Notes: generated from the sequence alone by a model not told the origin. A stretch of 59,839 nucleotides of DNA from Brevibacterium iodinum ATCC 49514 (GCF_900169265.1 NZ_FXYX01000020.1:1-59839); one strand, 5' to 3'; positions 49,679 to 59,717 are shown, counted from the stretch's first letter. Program-made: numbers and translations.

Positions 49679-49718
49679 AACGCCCGCAGAGCCTCACGAG
49701 GAGGCATCTGCGGGCGTT
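49679..49718 (-). terminator. rnj terminator
   Basis: Perfect 12-bp arms AACGCCCGCAGA (49679-49690) and TCTGCGGGCGTT (49707-49718), with an inner GCCT/AGGC pair, about 70 bases past the rnj stop. Confidence 0.8.
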
Positions 49719-49787
49719 CGCGGTTTCGTCTGTGCTGCAGACCGACAGTCGAGCCGACCGCCGACGGAGCCGCTCGAAGACTGGGTC

Positions 49788-51476
49788 TCAGACGATGACG
49801 ACCATGGGGACGATCATCGGCTTGCGGCGCAGCTTCGACGACACCCAGCGGCCGACGGTGCGGCGCACCACCTGCTGCAGCTGGTACTGATCGGTCGTGC
49901 CGTCGCGCAGAGCATCCTCGACGGCCTTCTGGACCTTCGGGACGATCGAGTCGAAGACATCATCGGATTCGGCCATACCGCGGGCGTGGATCTCGGGACC
50001 GGCGATGAGCGACTTCGTCTGCGAGTTCACGGCCATGAAGATCGTCACGAAGCCCTCACCGGACAGGACGAGACGATCCTTGAGGTCCGCCTCGGTGATC
50101 TCACCGACCGACGAACCGTCGACGAAGACGTAGTTGCAGTCGACGGCGCCGACGACCTCGGCGTGACCGTCCTTGAGGTCGACGACCCAGCCGTCATCGG
50201 CCAGGACGATGTTGTTCGGGTCGACTCCGGTCGCCTCGGCGTGGCGAGCGTTGGCCAGCAGGTGGCGCCATTCGCCGTGGACGGGCATGACGCCGCGGGG
50301 CTTGACGATGTTGTAGCAGTAGAGCAGCTCGCCGCCGGAGGCGTGGCCGGACACGTGGATCTTCGCGTCGGCCTTCGAGATGACGCGAGCGCCGAGTTTC
50401 ATCAGGCCGTTGATGACCTTGAACACGGAGTTCTCGTTGCCGGGGATGAGCGAGGAGGCGAGGATGACAGTGTCGCCGTCGCCGACGTCGACCCGGTGGC
50501 TGCGGTTGGCCATTCGGGACAGGGCGGCCATCGGCTCGCCCTGGGAGCCGGTGCACATGAGGACGATCTGATCCTCGGGGTAGTCGTCGACCTTCTTGAC
50601 GTCGATGAGCGTTCCCTGGGGCACGTTGAGGTAGCCGAGGTCTTCGGCAATCTTCATGTTGCGGACCATGGAGCGGCCGACGAGGGCGACCTTGCGGCCG
50701 TGGGCGGTCGCGGCGTTGAGCACCTGCTGCACGCGGTGGACGTGGGAGGAGAAGGAGGCGACGATGATGCGGCGCTCGGCGGTGCCGAAAAGGTTCTCGA
50801 GCACGGGCCCGATGTCCTTCTCCAGCGCGGTGAAGCCGGGGACCTCGGCGTTCGTCGAGTCCGTCATGAACAGGTCGACGCCTTCTTCACCGAGGCGGGC
50901 GAAGGCGCGCAGGTCGGTGATGCGGCCGTCGAGCGGCAGCTGGTCCATCTTGAAGTCACCGGTGTGGAGGATGTTGCCGGCGCCGGTGCGGATGAACACG
51001 GCCAGTGCGTCGGGGATCGAGTGGTTGACGGCGACGAACTCGAGGTCGAAGGGGCCGAGCTGGTCGAGATCGTCTTCGGCCACCACGCGGGTGATCGGCT
51101 TGATCCGGTGTTCCTTGAGCTTGGCTTCGATGAGGGCGATCGTCAGCTTCGAGCCGAGAATCGGGATGTCGCCCTTGCGGCGCAGCAGGTAGGGCACGGC
51201 GCCGATGTGGTCTTCGTGTCCGTGGGTGAGGACGAGGCCGACGATGTCGTCGAGGCGATCGTCGAGGTACGAGAAGTCGGGGAGGATGAGGTCGACGCCG
51301 GGCTGGTCCTCTTCGGGGAAGAGCACGCCGCAGTCGACGATGAGGAGTTTGCCGTGGTATTCGAACACGGTCATGTTGCGTCCGACCTCACCGAGTCCGC
51401 CGAGAGCGACGATGCGGACGGCTTCTTTGTCCATCCTCGGCGGGCGGGACAGTTCTTGGGTCAATGCATTATTCAC
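49788..51476 (-). CDS. rnj: ribonuclease J
   Basis: A metallo-beta-lactamase/beta-CASP nuclease with 5'-exo and endonuclease activity, 562 residues, acting in mRNA decay and rRNA maturation. The zinc motif HGHEDH is at 85-90; HTGDFKMD, beta-CASP motifs MCTGSQGEPMAAL and ISKADAKIHVSGHASGGEL follow. I chose GTG 51476 (NNALTQELSRPP) since AGGAG lies 11 bases upstream; an in-frame GTG at 51488 sits on that site. Its start overlaps the dapA end, as in other actinobacteria. Confidence 0.95.
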   Translation of the reverse strand: MNNALTQELSRPPRMDKEAVRIVALGGLGEVGRNMTVFEYHGKLLIVDCGVLFPEEDQPGVDLILPDFSYLDDRLDDIVGLVLTHGHEDHIGAVPYLLRRKGDIPILGSKLTIALIEAKLKEHRIKPITRVVAEDDLDQLGPFDLEFVAVNHSIPDALAVFIRTGAGNILHTGDFKMDQLPLDGRITDLRAFARLGEEGVDLFMTDSTNAEVPGFTALEKDIGPVLENLFGTAERRIIVASFSSHVHRVQQVLNAATAHGRKVALVGRSMVRNMKIAEDLGYLNVPQGTLIDVKKVDDYPEDQIVLMCTGSQGEPMAALSRMANRSHRVDVGDGDTVILASSLIPGNENSVFKVINGLMKLGARVISKADAKIHVSGHASGGELLYCYNIVKPRGVMPVHGEWRHLLANARHAEATGVDPNNIVLADDGWVVDLKDGHAEVVGAVDCNYVFVDGSSVGEITEADLKDRLVLSGEGFVTIFMAVNSQTKSLIAGPEIHARGMAESDDVFDSIVPKVQKAVEDALRDGTTDQYQLQQVVRRTVGRWVSSKLRRKPMIVPMVVIV

Positions 51477-52392
51477 TGAGGTAACCACTCCTGGTCAATT
51501 GGGCGGTGACGAACGCCAACTGGTCCTCATCTGCTGGGAGCAGCGGCATCCGCACATCGCGGTTGTCGAGTATTCCTTGGGCCTGCAAGGCGGCCTTTGC
51601 CGAGATCACTCCCGGCATGTGGTTCATGAGCGCATCCACGACGTCCGCGGTCTCGCGGGAGAGGGTGCGTGCGGTGTTGAGATCGTTGTTCGCCACTGCG
51701 GCCACCATGGTCGCGAAGCGGTCGGAGCACACGTGCCCGGCCACGGACACGAGTCCGAGCGCACCGAGGGACAGCAGCGGCAGGTTGAGCGCGTCCTCAC
51801 CGGAGTAGTAGACCAGCGAGGAGTTGTTCATCACGAACGAGGAGGCGAAGAGGTCGCCCTTGGCGTCCTTGACCGCGAGGATGTTCGGATGGTCCGAGAG
51901 CCGCAGCAGCGTGTCCGTGATGATCGGGGCACCGGCGCGTCCGGGGATGTCGTAGAGCATCACCGGCAGGTCGGTGGAGTCCGCGGCCGCGCGCATATGC
52001 GCCTCGATCGCCGGCTGCGTCGGCTTCGAGTAGTAGGGGGTGACGATGAGGATGCCGTCGGCTCCCGCATCGGCCGAACGCCTGGAGAGTTCGATGGTGT
52101 GAGCGGTGACGTTGTTGCCGGTGCCGGCGATGATCTTCGCCCGCTTGCCGATGACACCGCGCACGACGCGTAGCAGCTCGACCTTCTCGTCGTCGGTCGT
52201 CGTCGGAGATTCGCCGGTGGTGCCGGAGACGACGAGCATGTCGTTGCCGAGCTCGACGAGGTGGTTCGCCACCTTCTCCACGGACGCATAGTCGATGCTG
52301 CCGTCGCGCTTGAATGGAGTCACCATTGCCGTGCCGACGGAACCGAACGCGTCCATGGCAGTCGCTGCTGCCTGATCACCGAGAATCGCCAT
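51469..52392 (-). CDS. dapA: 4-hydroxy-tetrahydrodipicolinate synthase
   Basis: First committed enzyme of lysine and diaminopimelate synthesis, 307 residues, a TIM-barrel Schiff-base aldolase. K175 in ILAVKDAKGD is the catalytic lysine, Y147 (MLYDIPGR) the catalytic Tyr, and GTTGES at 57-62 binds pyruvate. The ATG 52392 has no strong ribosome-binding site. It is upstream of and overlaps rnj. dapB lies 6.4 kb away beyond an accessory block. Confidence 0.96.
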   Translation of the reverse strand: MAILGDQAAATAMDAFGSVGTAMVTPFKRDGSIDYASVEKVANHLVELGNDMLVVSGTTGESPTTTDDEKVELLRVVRGVIGKRAKIIAGTGNNVTAHTIELSRRSADAGADGILIVTPYYSKPTQPAIEAHMRAAADSTDLPVMLYDIPGRAGAPIITDTLLRLSDHPNILAVKDAKGDLFASSFVMNNSSLVYYSGEDALNLPLLSLGALGLVSVAGHVCSDRFATMVAAVANNDLNTARTLSRETADVVDALMNHMPGVISAKAALQAQGILDNRDVRMPLLPADEDQLAFVTAQLTRSGYLSE

Positions 52393-52566
52393 AGAACCAG
52401 GATAGCGCCCACGTCCTCTCACGAGTGCAGCGGTCCACCCGCGTTGCGGGTGTCGTTCGCCTCGGATGCGGCGCTCATGCGGTCACAGTGAGAGACGGAT
52501 CACACCCGTGTCTGTCTGATCGTCTACGCTTCTGCCCTGCCCGCCACCGAAACACAGGAGTTTTCG

Positions 52567-53285
52567 ATGACCCGCACCCGCATCCGCGATTTCCATGATG
52601 ATGATCTCGACGGAATCATCGGTCTCTTCGAAGCCGCCGTTGCGGAATCTACGGCCGCTCCCCCGCTCAATCCGCTCTCCGAGGTGTTGGCCGCCTGCCA
52701 GCGCAATCAGGCCGTCGTGGCCGTTCGCGATGAGGAGATCGTCGGTGCCGCCGTCGGCCGCGCCGCCCACGGGCAGGGGGTTCTCGTGTTCTTCCATGTC
52801 CTCGAGACGATCCGTGCGGATCCGGAGCAGGGCACCCGCGTTGAGGCGGGGCTGCTCGATGCGCTCGAACGACAGAGGGCCGGCTGCTCATCTGTGCGAC
52901 GAACTTCGTCCGTGCCCTCGATGCGGCGTTCCTGCGGCATGGGCGCTTCGACTATGTCATTCCCATCGGTTTGCCGGATGCCACCGCCAGGGAGGCGATC
53001 TGGTCGCGCTACATTCCCGAGCACACGATCGCCGGTGTCGATCTCGACGTGCTCGTCAATGCCAGTGACGGCCTGACCCCGGCCGACATCGAATACGCTG
53101 CCCGGCGTGCATCGCAGGAAGCTCTGGCGTCGTCTCTGCGGCAGCAGCACGTCGACATCGCTTCGCGGTCTGGCGCGCTGTCGACCGATGACTATCTCGA
53201 GGCGCTGCGTGCGACGCGGACGACGGTGTCCGAGGAGACGGCTCGGGAGTTCGACGAGGACGTGGAGATGATCGCGCGATTGTGA
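52567..53285 (+). pseudogene. collapsed GNAT-AAA+ ATPase fusion gene
   Basis: The first 105 codons (MTRTRIRDFHDDDLDGIIGLFEA in part; VVAVRDEEIVGAAVGRAAHGQG) read as the start of a GNAT acetyltransferase. From about 52878, in another frame, comes GRLLICATNFVRALDAAF then LRHGRFDYVIPIGLPD, the sensor-1 and C-terminal part of a AAA+ ATPase, ending at 53285. Actinobacteria have a longer protein, as I recall it, with a GNAT domain followed by a complete AAA+ domain. Here the second half of the GNAT and the Walker A/B part of the ATPase are gone, and the joint is out of frame. The product cannot be functional as an ATPase. Confidence 0.75.
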
Positions 53286-53322
53286 AGCGGGCGCGCTCAC
53301 CCGCCGCTCGGGCGCGGTTCCG

Positions 53323-53946
53323 CTAACCTTCGAGCAGGCGGTCAGCGGTTTCGATGAGGATCCGTGTCATCGTGCGCGGTTCCGGTCCATGGCCGGCGAC
53401 GGTGGCGAGATCGAAGCCGTCGATGATCGCGACGAACGTGTCGACCACCTCGGCGGCGGTGAGCTCGAAGAGTCCGAATTCGGCCCTCTCAACCCCATCG
53501 TCGACGATCGTCCGAAACAGTTTCCGCCACCCGTCGAACACGGCGTCGACGCAGTTCTGCAGGCCTTCATCGGTGCGCGCGGCAGTGACGATTTCGACCC
53601 AGATCCGCGACCGCTGCTCGTGCATGCCCACCCCATGGACGGCAGCGAACGCATCGTGCAGGCGATAGCGAGCCATCCGACCGCGGGGATCATCGCCCGG
53701 CTTCGCCATCTCTTCGAGGTGCACCAGCACTGTGGCCGTATGGAAGGAGAACGACTGGGCCAGCAGTTCGTCTCGGGACTCGAAGTAGTACTGAACTGTG
53801 CCGATCGACATTCCAGTCGCTTTCGCCACGTCCCCGAGCCGGACGGCGGCGGCACCTTTGGCGACGATGGCGTCGAGCGTTGCCTGGATGATCGCGAACT
53901 TCTTCGCCTCGGCCTGCTCGGGCGGCCGAGCCGGACGGGGGCTCAT
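53323..53946 (-). CDS. TetR/AcrR family transcriptional regulator
   Basis: A 207-residue regulator. The N-terminal HTH runs from about residue 15 to 60 (FAIIQATLDAIVAKGAAAVRLGDVAKATGMSIGTVQYYF in segments; GMSIGTVQYYFESRDELL). The C-terminal ligand domain looks like the BetI/TetR_C_6 type. Its ATG overlaps the end of the upstream oxidoreductase gene by four bases (ATGA), so it is expected to control that gene and be co-expressed with it. The ligand is unknown. Confidence 0.88.
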   Translation of the reverse strand: MSPRPARPPEQAEAKKFAIIQATLDAIVAKGAAAVRLGDVAKATGMSIGTVQYYFESRDELLAQSFSFHTATVLVHLEEMAKPGDDPRGRMARYRLHDAFAAVHGVGMHEQRSRIWVEIVTAARTDEGLQNCVDAVFDGWRKLFRTIVDDGVERAEFGLFELTAAEVVDTFVAIIDGFDLATVAGHGPEPRTMTRILIETADRLLEG

Positions 53947-55984
53947 GATGAGACCGCCTGTTCTCCTGTGGCCGGTTCCCTTGGCGGCCGGTGGGCGGCG
54001 CGTTCACCTGTCGCCAGAGCGGTGGCCGCGGTCAGCCCTTCGTACACGGCCTCTTCGACCGTGCGCGGCGCCAGGGCGTCACCGACCACCGTCCCCGAGG
54101 CGGCCCCGAAGTCGAGGTCGACCGTCACCGATCGCGGGGCACCGGAGACGATCGTGGCCGCAACACCGTTGACCTCATGAACGACCTCGCAGAGAGTGGA
54201 CTGCAGGTAACCGGTATCGGCATCGACGCCGACGAGGCGAGCATCGTTGACGAATTGCATCCGACCGGTCCGCAGCGCTTGGGACACGAGCAGGGTGCGC
54301 GTGTACTGCTGGATCGCGGCACCGGCGAAGTTCGCCGCCGTCGCCAAGCTCACGTGTCGCCCGGCCTCGACCAAGCGCAAGGCGATGCCGAGTCCGATCC
54401 AGTCGCCCTTCCAGTCTGTGACGAGCACGCGGCCTGGCGGCAGGTTCGGGGACTCCCGCAGATAGTCGCGAGCCCCGATGACGAATGCGTCGTCAACAAT
54501 CTCGAGTGCGGGCATGCGCTGTTCGGCACCGGTGGCGATGATGACATGATCGGGGGCCACCTCGGCGATGAGGTCCTGGTGGCCGGTACGCAAGTGCGGA
54601 TGTCGACTCCCGCGCGGGCCGCCTCGGCGGTCAGGTTCGTCGCCGCTCCCCCGAATTCGGACCGGTACGGCAGCTCCTGAGCCAGCAGCACCGCCCCGCC
54701 GAGGTGGGGCTCCTTCTCGCACAACACGACGTCGTCGCCCTGCTCGGCGGCGACCGCGGCGGTCTTGAGTCCGGCCGGTCCCCCACCGATGACGAGAACC
54801 TTGCGTCGGGTGCGCAGCGTCGGTCGGGGAAGGAACGTCAGTTCCTGGCCCGATTCAGGGTATTGGATGCACGAGATCGGCACACCCTGTTGGAAGTGGC
54901 CGATGCAGGCTTGGTTGCAGCCGATGCAGGCGCGGATCTCGTCGACCTTGTCGGATTCGGACTTGTTCGCGATTTCGGGGTCGCAGATCATCGCGCGGGT
55001 CATGATCGCCATGTCGGTGCGGCCTTCGGCGATCGCGGTTTCGGCTTCGTGGGGTTGGTTGATGCGGCCGGCGACCATGACGGTCTTGTCGGTGATCTTC
55101 TTGACCTGCTCGGACAGGTTCGCGGCGTAGCCGGGATCGATCTGCATCGAGGGCACGATGTGGACGGCGCCCTGCAGAGTGGAGGAATCGCCGGCGGTGA
55201 TCGAGAAGTAGTCGAGGCAGTCGACGCCGTCGGCGGTCAGGGAGTCGAGGTGGTCGACGAGATCGAGGATCTCGGTGGCGACGAGGCCGTCCTCGGTCTT
55301 GTCCTCACCGGAGATCCGCACGCCCACCACGACATCAGGGCCGACTGACTGACGGACGGTGTGGGCCACCTCGGTGAGGAAGCGGCGACGGTTCTCCGGG
55401 CTGCCGCCGTAGTCGTCGGTGCGGGTGTTGACGGCGAGATTGAAGAATTGGATGGGCAGGTAGCCGTGGCTGGCGACGATCTCGACGCCGTCGATTCCGG
55501 AGTCGGCGATGCGTTTTGCCGCTTCGCCGTAGCCGGCGATGATGTCCTTGATCTCGGCGGTGGACAGCGTTTCGGGGACGACCTTGAATCTCTCCTGCGG
55601 TTCGTCGCTCGGGGCCTTGGCCCGGGGTGCCATTCCGCGTTCACCGTCCATGACTTCGCGGCCGGGGTGGAAGAGCTGGGCGAAGATCGTGGCTCCGTGG
55701 CGGTGGACCGCCTCGGCGACGTTTTGGTAACCGGGGACGGAGGATTCATCGGTGGCCATGAGGACGTGGCTGGTGTAGCGGGCGGTTTCGTGGACGCCGG
55801 AGACCTGGAGGACGATCAGGCCGGCTCCGCCTTTCGCGCGGGCCTCATGGTAGGCGACGAGGTCGTCGCCTATGTGGCCGTGATCGTCGAGAACGGTGTC
55901 ATGGCCGGAGGAGACGATGCGGTTGCGGATGGTCGTGGAGCCGAGGGTGATGGGGTCGAAGAGGTGCGGAAACAGCTGAGACAT
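53943..55984 (-). pseudogene. FadH/TMADH-type FMN-FeS-FAD oxidoreductase, frameshifted
   Basis: The N-terminal half is an Old Yellow Enzyme barrel (MSQLFPHLFDPITLGSTTIRN start; GGSPENRRRF), followed by a 4Fe-4S cysteine cluster CIGCNQACIGHFQQGVPISC and an FAD-binding motif VLVIGGGPAGLKTAAVAAEQG (in part). This is the layout of 2,4-dienoyl-CoA reductase, trimethylamine/dimethylamine dehydrogenase and N-demethylases such as StcD. At about 54585-54595 the reading frame breaks (VDIRTC then TGHQDLIAEVAPDHVIIATGA in the next frame). The span is 2042 bases, one short of a whole number of codons; adding one base restores about 680 residues. AAGGA precedes the ATG. Substrate is unknown. Confidence 0.85.
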
Positions 55985-56144
55985 GATCGTCCTTGATCAG
56001 ATCGTCGGGATCGTCCGACGGTTTCGTTCGGACGGGGTGCCTCAGTTATTCATACCACCGTATGACGAACTGCGGCGAGGGTCGGCTCCCGAGGTGCCGA
56101 ACTCCGATTGAGCCGGTGCGATTGCTGTCAGGCGGAACCGTCAG

Positions 56145-57023
56145 TCAGAGCTCGCTGCCGGAGACCGCGAAGGTATCGCAGCTGTTCAGCCCCTCGTTGT
56201 ATCCGGTGGTGAACCACTTCTGCCGCTGCTTGCTCGAGCCGTGGGTGAACGATTCCGGATTGACGAAGCCGGACTGCTCCTGGATGTGGTCGTCGCCGAC
56301 GACGAAGGCCGCGTTGAGGGCGTCGTCGAGCTGCTGTTTGGAGGGCTCTTCGAGATACGGAGTGCCGTTGTCGTCGGTGAGAGTGGTGACATTGCCCAGC
56401 CAGGCACCGGCATAGCAGTCGGCTTGGAGTTCGGTGCGCACGCCGTTGCTCTCCGGACCGGTGCCGTTGTTCGGGTGCTCGCTCATCACGCCGGTGATGT
56501 TCTGGATGTGGTGGCCCCATTCGTGGCCGACGATGTAGAGCTGGGCGAGCTCATCGGCCGAGGCCCCGTACTGCTGGCGCAGAATGTCGAAGAAGCTCGG
56601 ATCGATGTAGACGCCCTGATCGGCCGGGCAGTAGAAGGGCCCGACCTGGTTCGATGCGGTCCCGCAGCCGGTTGACGTCTGACCGTCGACCAGTGTCATC
56701 GCCGGCGGTTCGTACCCGTCGACCTTCTGCGCCCAGTAGTCGTCGAGGACGACCTGTGCTCCGGCCATTCGGCAGTCGATGTTCGTGTTCGCGTCCTCGC
56801 CCGTGTCGCACTGGGACATGCTCGTCCCGCTCGACTGGTTCTGACCGCCGTCGTCCGGGGTGATTCCGCCCATCAGTCCGGTGACATCAACGCCGAGCAG
56901 TGGTCCGATGAGGAAGACGAGCAGACCGACGATGCCCACGCCGCCGCCCCCGACGATCGCGGTGTTGCGACCGCGTTTGCTCGTGCTGTTGCCGCTGATG
57001 TCGGCGTTCGGGTTGAAGGTCAT
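56145..57023 (-). CDS. neutral zinc metallopeptidase, YpfJ family
   Basis: A 292-residue membrane-anchored metallopeptidase-like protein. One helix at about 22-45 anchors it, and the rest is extracellular. The zinc motif HEWGHHIQ is at 167-174, with E198 in RTELQADCYAGAW as a likely third ligand. Paired cysteines (CDTGEDANTNIDC, GC ... YC) may form disulfides. The family is widespread (YpfJ, KPN_02809) and its substrate is unknown. It is monocistronic and divergent from the acyltransferase-like gene. Confidence 0.88.
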   Translation of the reverse strand: MTFNPNADISGNSTSKRGRNTAIVGGGGVGIVGLLVFLIGPLLGVDVTGLMGGITPDDGGQNQSSGTSMSQCDTGEDANTNIDCRMAGAQVVLDDYWAQKVDGYEPPAMTLVDGQTSTGCGTASNQVGPFYCPADQGVYIDPSFFDILRQQYGASADELAQLYIVGHEWGHHIQNITGVMSEHPNNGTGPESNGVRTELQADCYAGAWLGNVTTLTDDNGTPYLEEPSKQQLDDALNAAFVVGDDHIQEQSGFVNPESFTHGSSKQRQKWFTTGYNEGLNSCDTFAVSGSEL

Positions 57024-57091
57024 GGCATAAAGATACCCCGGGAGCGTACGAGGGAGGGCGCGCAGATGTGAAGTCGTGTGAGAATCGTTTT

Positions 57092-58372
57092 ATGAGCTCT
57101 CACCCGGCGGAACCTCACCGAGCGCACGACGCGGACTCCACGGCCACCTCGGCGAGGGTTGCCCGTCGGCTCAGCCCCGACGGTCGGCTCATCGGACTCG
57201 ATGTCGCCCGTGGGATCGCGCTCTTGGCGATGATGGTCACGCACATCTTCGCCCTCGGCGACGAGACGGGGATGCCGACCTGGGCGGCGGTCTTCGCCGG
57301 GCGCGCCTCGGCGCTGTTCGCGGTCCTTGCCGGCTGTTCTCTGGTGCTCTCGACCCGAGCCCGGATGGCGGTGTCGGGGCGGTTGCGCGATGCGGCGCCG
57401 AGCGTGCTCATCCGGGCGGCGGCCATCGTCCTCATCGGGCTATGCCTCGGGTCGATCTCCGGACTGCTCGCGGTCATCCTCGTCAACTACGGGATCATGT
57501 TCGCCCTCGCACTGTTCTTCCTGCGTCTGCGCGCGGGGACGCTGTTCGCGATCGCCGGGGTCTGGATGGTCGTCTCCCCCGTCGTGTCGATGTGGGTGCG
57601 TTCGACGTTCCTCCTCGAACCGAGCTACCTGCCGATGGGCTTCTTCGACTTCGCGACGCCGGGGACGATGCTCACCGACCTCTTCCTCACCGGCTACTAC
57701 CCGGTGCTCCAATGGCTGTCATACATTCTGCTCGGCATGGCCGTGGCGAAGCTCGACATCGGCCGCCACTTGCTCGCGCTGTTCACCGCCGGACTCGGGC
57801 TCTTCGTCATCGGTCGCGGTGCATCGTGGATGATGCTTAATGTCTTCGGCGGTGATGCCGCGCTCGTGGAGGTTTCACAGATGTGGGGCACGGACCTCAC
57901 TGCGGCACTGTTCACCGGCAGCTACGGGGTGACTCCGGCGACGTCCTGGTGGTGGCTGGCGATCGCGGGACCGCATTCGGGGACGCCGTTCGATCTGCTC
58001 TCCACGGGCGGAACCGCGGTGATGACGATCGCCGCCTGCCAGGCCGCTGCAGTGCTCTTGGGTCGCCAGTCATGGGTGCTCGCGCCGCTGTCGGCGCCGG
58101 GATCGATGCCGTTGAGCGTGTATTCGGCGCACGTCGTGCTGTTGGAGATCACGCGGTCGCAGATCGTCGGCAATCCGATGGAGGAGGCCGCGACGACAGG
58201 CGAGCAGACTCTCGAGTACGTCATCCACGCGCTCACGTTCGTGCTGCTGCCTCTGCTGTGGAAGTTGGTTGTCAGCTCGCGCGGCCCGTTGGAAAGCGGG
58301 ATCGCAGCGGTCATTCGGGTGGCGTCACCGGGACCTAAGCGCCCTGCTTCTGACCTTCCCGGAACAGGCTGA
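57092..58372 (+). CDS. multi-helix membrane protein, heparan-alpha-glucosaminide N-acetyltransferase-like (DUF418/DUF1624 type)
   Basis: A 426-residue membrane protein with about ten helices. The start of the membrane part, GRLIGLDVARGIALLAMMVTHIF (in part), is the hallmark of the DUF1624/DUF418 group of acyltransferase-like proteins; GLDVARG and the following His are the most conserved. The C-terminal region PLSVYSAHVVLLEI matches the DUF418-type ending. The start is ATG 57092. Its last 38 bases overlap the 3' end of the convergent TPR gene. The acyl acceptor is unknown. Confidence 0.75.
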   Translation: MSSHPAEPHRAHDADSTATSARVARRLSPDGRLIGLDVARGIALLAMMVTHIFALGDETGMPTWAAVFAGRASALFAVLAGCSLVLSTRARMAVSGRLRDAAPSVLIRAAAIVLIGLCLGSISGLLAVILVNYGIMFALALFFLRLRAGTLFAIAGVWMVVSPVVSMWVRSTFLLEPSYLPMGFFDFATPGTMLTDLFLTGYYPVLQWLSYILLGMAVAKLDIGRHLLALFTAGLGLFVIGRGASWMMLNVFGGDAALVEVSQMWGTDLTAALFTGSYGVTPATSWWWLAIAGPHSGTPFDLLSTGGTAVMTIAACQAAAVLLGRQSWVLAPLSAPGSMPLSVYSAHVVLLEITRSQIVGNPMEEAATTGEQTLEYVIHALTFVLLPLLWKLVVSSRGPLESGIAAVIRVASPGPKRPASDLPGTG

Positions 58373-58793
58373 TCGATTTGCGCATCGTGGCGCGCGCTCG
58401 TTTGCGGTCACCGCTGGCATCGTAGGCGCACGAGAGCCGGAACCAGGACCGCCAGTCCTCGGGTGCGGTCTCGGCTTCGGCCTGGTACTTCATGAATTCC
58501 TTGTCGGCGGCCTCGCGGATGATCTTCCCGCCCGGTGTCCGGGGCAGGTCGTCGACGGGCAGTCCGCCTTCCTCCCCGAGGATGCGCGCGAGCTTCTCCG
58601 TACGGGCACCGAAGACGAGTTCGACGATGAGCGTCCAGGCACCGATGACTGGCAGGACGAACAGGGCGATGCCCATGATCTTGGGGATCATCGCGGGTTC
58701 GCGGACGAGGATCCATGCCCGCTGTCCCATGAGGACGAAGTAGAAGACGAGGACGACGGAGACGATGATCGCTCCGATCTTGGCCTTCGACAT
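58335..58793 (-). CDS. small membrane protein with a TPR-like C terminus
   Basis: A 152-residue protein with two membrane helices (about 7-28 and 36-60) and a C-terminal segment (WRSWFRLSCAYDASGDRKRARATMRKSI in part) that looks like one tetratricopeptide repeat. It starts on the last base of the dapB stop, so it is coupled to dapB. A similar small gene follows dapB in several actinobacteria. Function unknown. Confidence 0.75.
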   Translation of the reverse strand: MSKAKIGAIIVSVVLVFYFVLMGQRAWILVREPAMIPKIMGIALFVLPVIGAWTLIVELVFGARTEKLARILGEEGGLPVDDLPRTPGGKIIREAADKEFMKYQAEAETAPEDWRSWFRLSCAYDASGDRKRARATMRKSISLFREGQKQGA

Positions 58794-59539
58794 CAGAGGT
58801 CGAGCATGTTCTCGAGGCCGTGGATGAGCCCCGTGTAATCAGCGATGGACCGCACGGCGGTGACGATGCCGGGCATGAACGCCGAGGTGGAGTGCGAGTC
58901 CGTCCGGATGGTCAGGGCTTCACCGTCCGAGCCGAAGAGGATCTCCTCGTGGGCGTTCATGCCCTGCTGACGGATGGCGTGGACGTGGATTCCGTCGATG
59001 ACGGCGCCGCGTGCACCCTGCGGATCGGATTCGGTGGAGTCGGGAACGGCCGGCAGGCCGGCGGCATTGCGGGCGGCGGCGATGCGCTGGGCCGTGTGGT
59101 TCGCCGTGCCGGACGGGGCGTCGAGTTTGCGGGTGTGGTGGATTTCGACGACTTCGGCCGAGTCGAAGTAGGGGGCCGCGAGTTCGGCGAAGCGCATGGC
59201 CAGGACGGCACCGATCGAGAAGTTCGGGGCGATGAGCACCGCGGTCTTGGGGTGGTCCTTCAGTGTGTCCTCGAGGCGGGCCAGACGGTCGTTGTCCCAG
59301 CCGGTGGTGCCGACGACGGTGTCGATGCCGTTCTCGACGAGGAAGCGGACATTGTCCTCGGTGGATTTGGGCACGGTGAGTTCGACGGCGACGTCGATGT
59401 TCTGCTCCAGCAGGGTCTCCAGCGAATCGCTGCTGCCGAGTGCGGCGACGAGTTCGAGTCCTTCGGCATCGTTGATCGCATCGACGGCGTGGGATCCCAT
59501 CCGACCCTTGGCTCCGATGACGGCTACGCGAATGCTCAT
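58793..59539 (-). CDS. dapB: 4-hydroxy-tetrahydrodipicolinate reductase
   Basis: Second step after DapA in diaminopimelate synthesis, 248 residues. The NAD(P)-binding GAKGRMG is at 9-15, VGTTGWD is the nucleotide-contact segment, and the catalytic signature EIHHTRKLDAPSGTA is intact. The ATG 59539 has a plausible AAGGAG-like site (CAAGGAGTC) upstream. It is separated from dapA by an accessory block. Confidence 0.96.
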   Translation of the reverse strand: MSIRVAVIGAKGRMGSHAVDAINDAEGLELVAALGSSDSLETLLEQNIDVAVELTVPKSTEDNVRFLVENGIDTVVGTTGWDNDRLARLEDTLKDHPKTAVLIAPNFSIGAVLAMRFAELAAPYFDSAEVVEIHHTRKLDAPSGTANHTAQRIAAARNAAGLPAVPDSTESDPQGARGAVIDGIHVHAIRQQGMNAHEEILFGSDGEALTIRTDSHSTSAFMPGIVTAVRSIADYTGLIHGLENMLDL

Positions 59540-59717
59540 ATGCTGTGACTCCTTGTGCGATGATCCCTGCGAGGTGTGCCGGTCTGGCCGAGGCGAAGCG
59601 ACCGGAACGATCTCCGCCAGTCAGTCTAGCGACCCTCGGAAGTTCTCTTCACATCCAGTGACCATCCGAACACTCCCAATTGCTACCTGACGGCGGCGCA
59701 GCAACCTCGCGCTGGAG

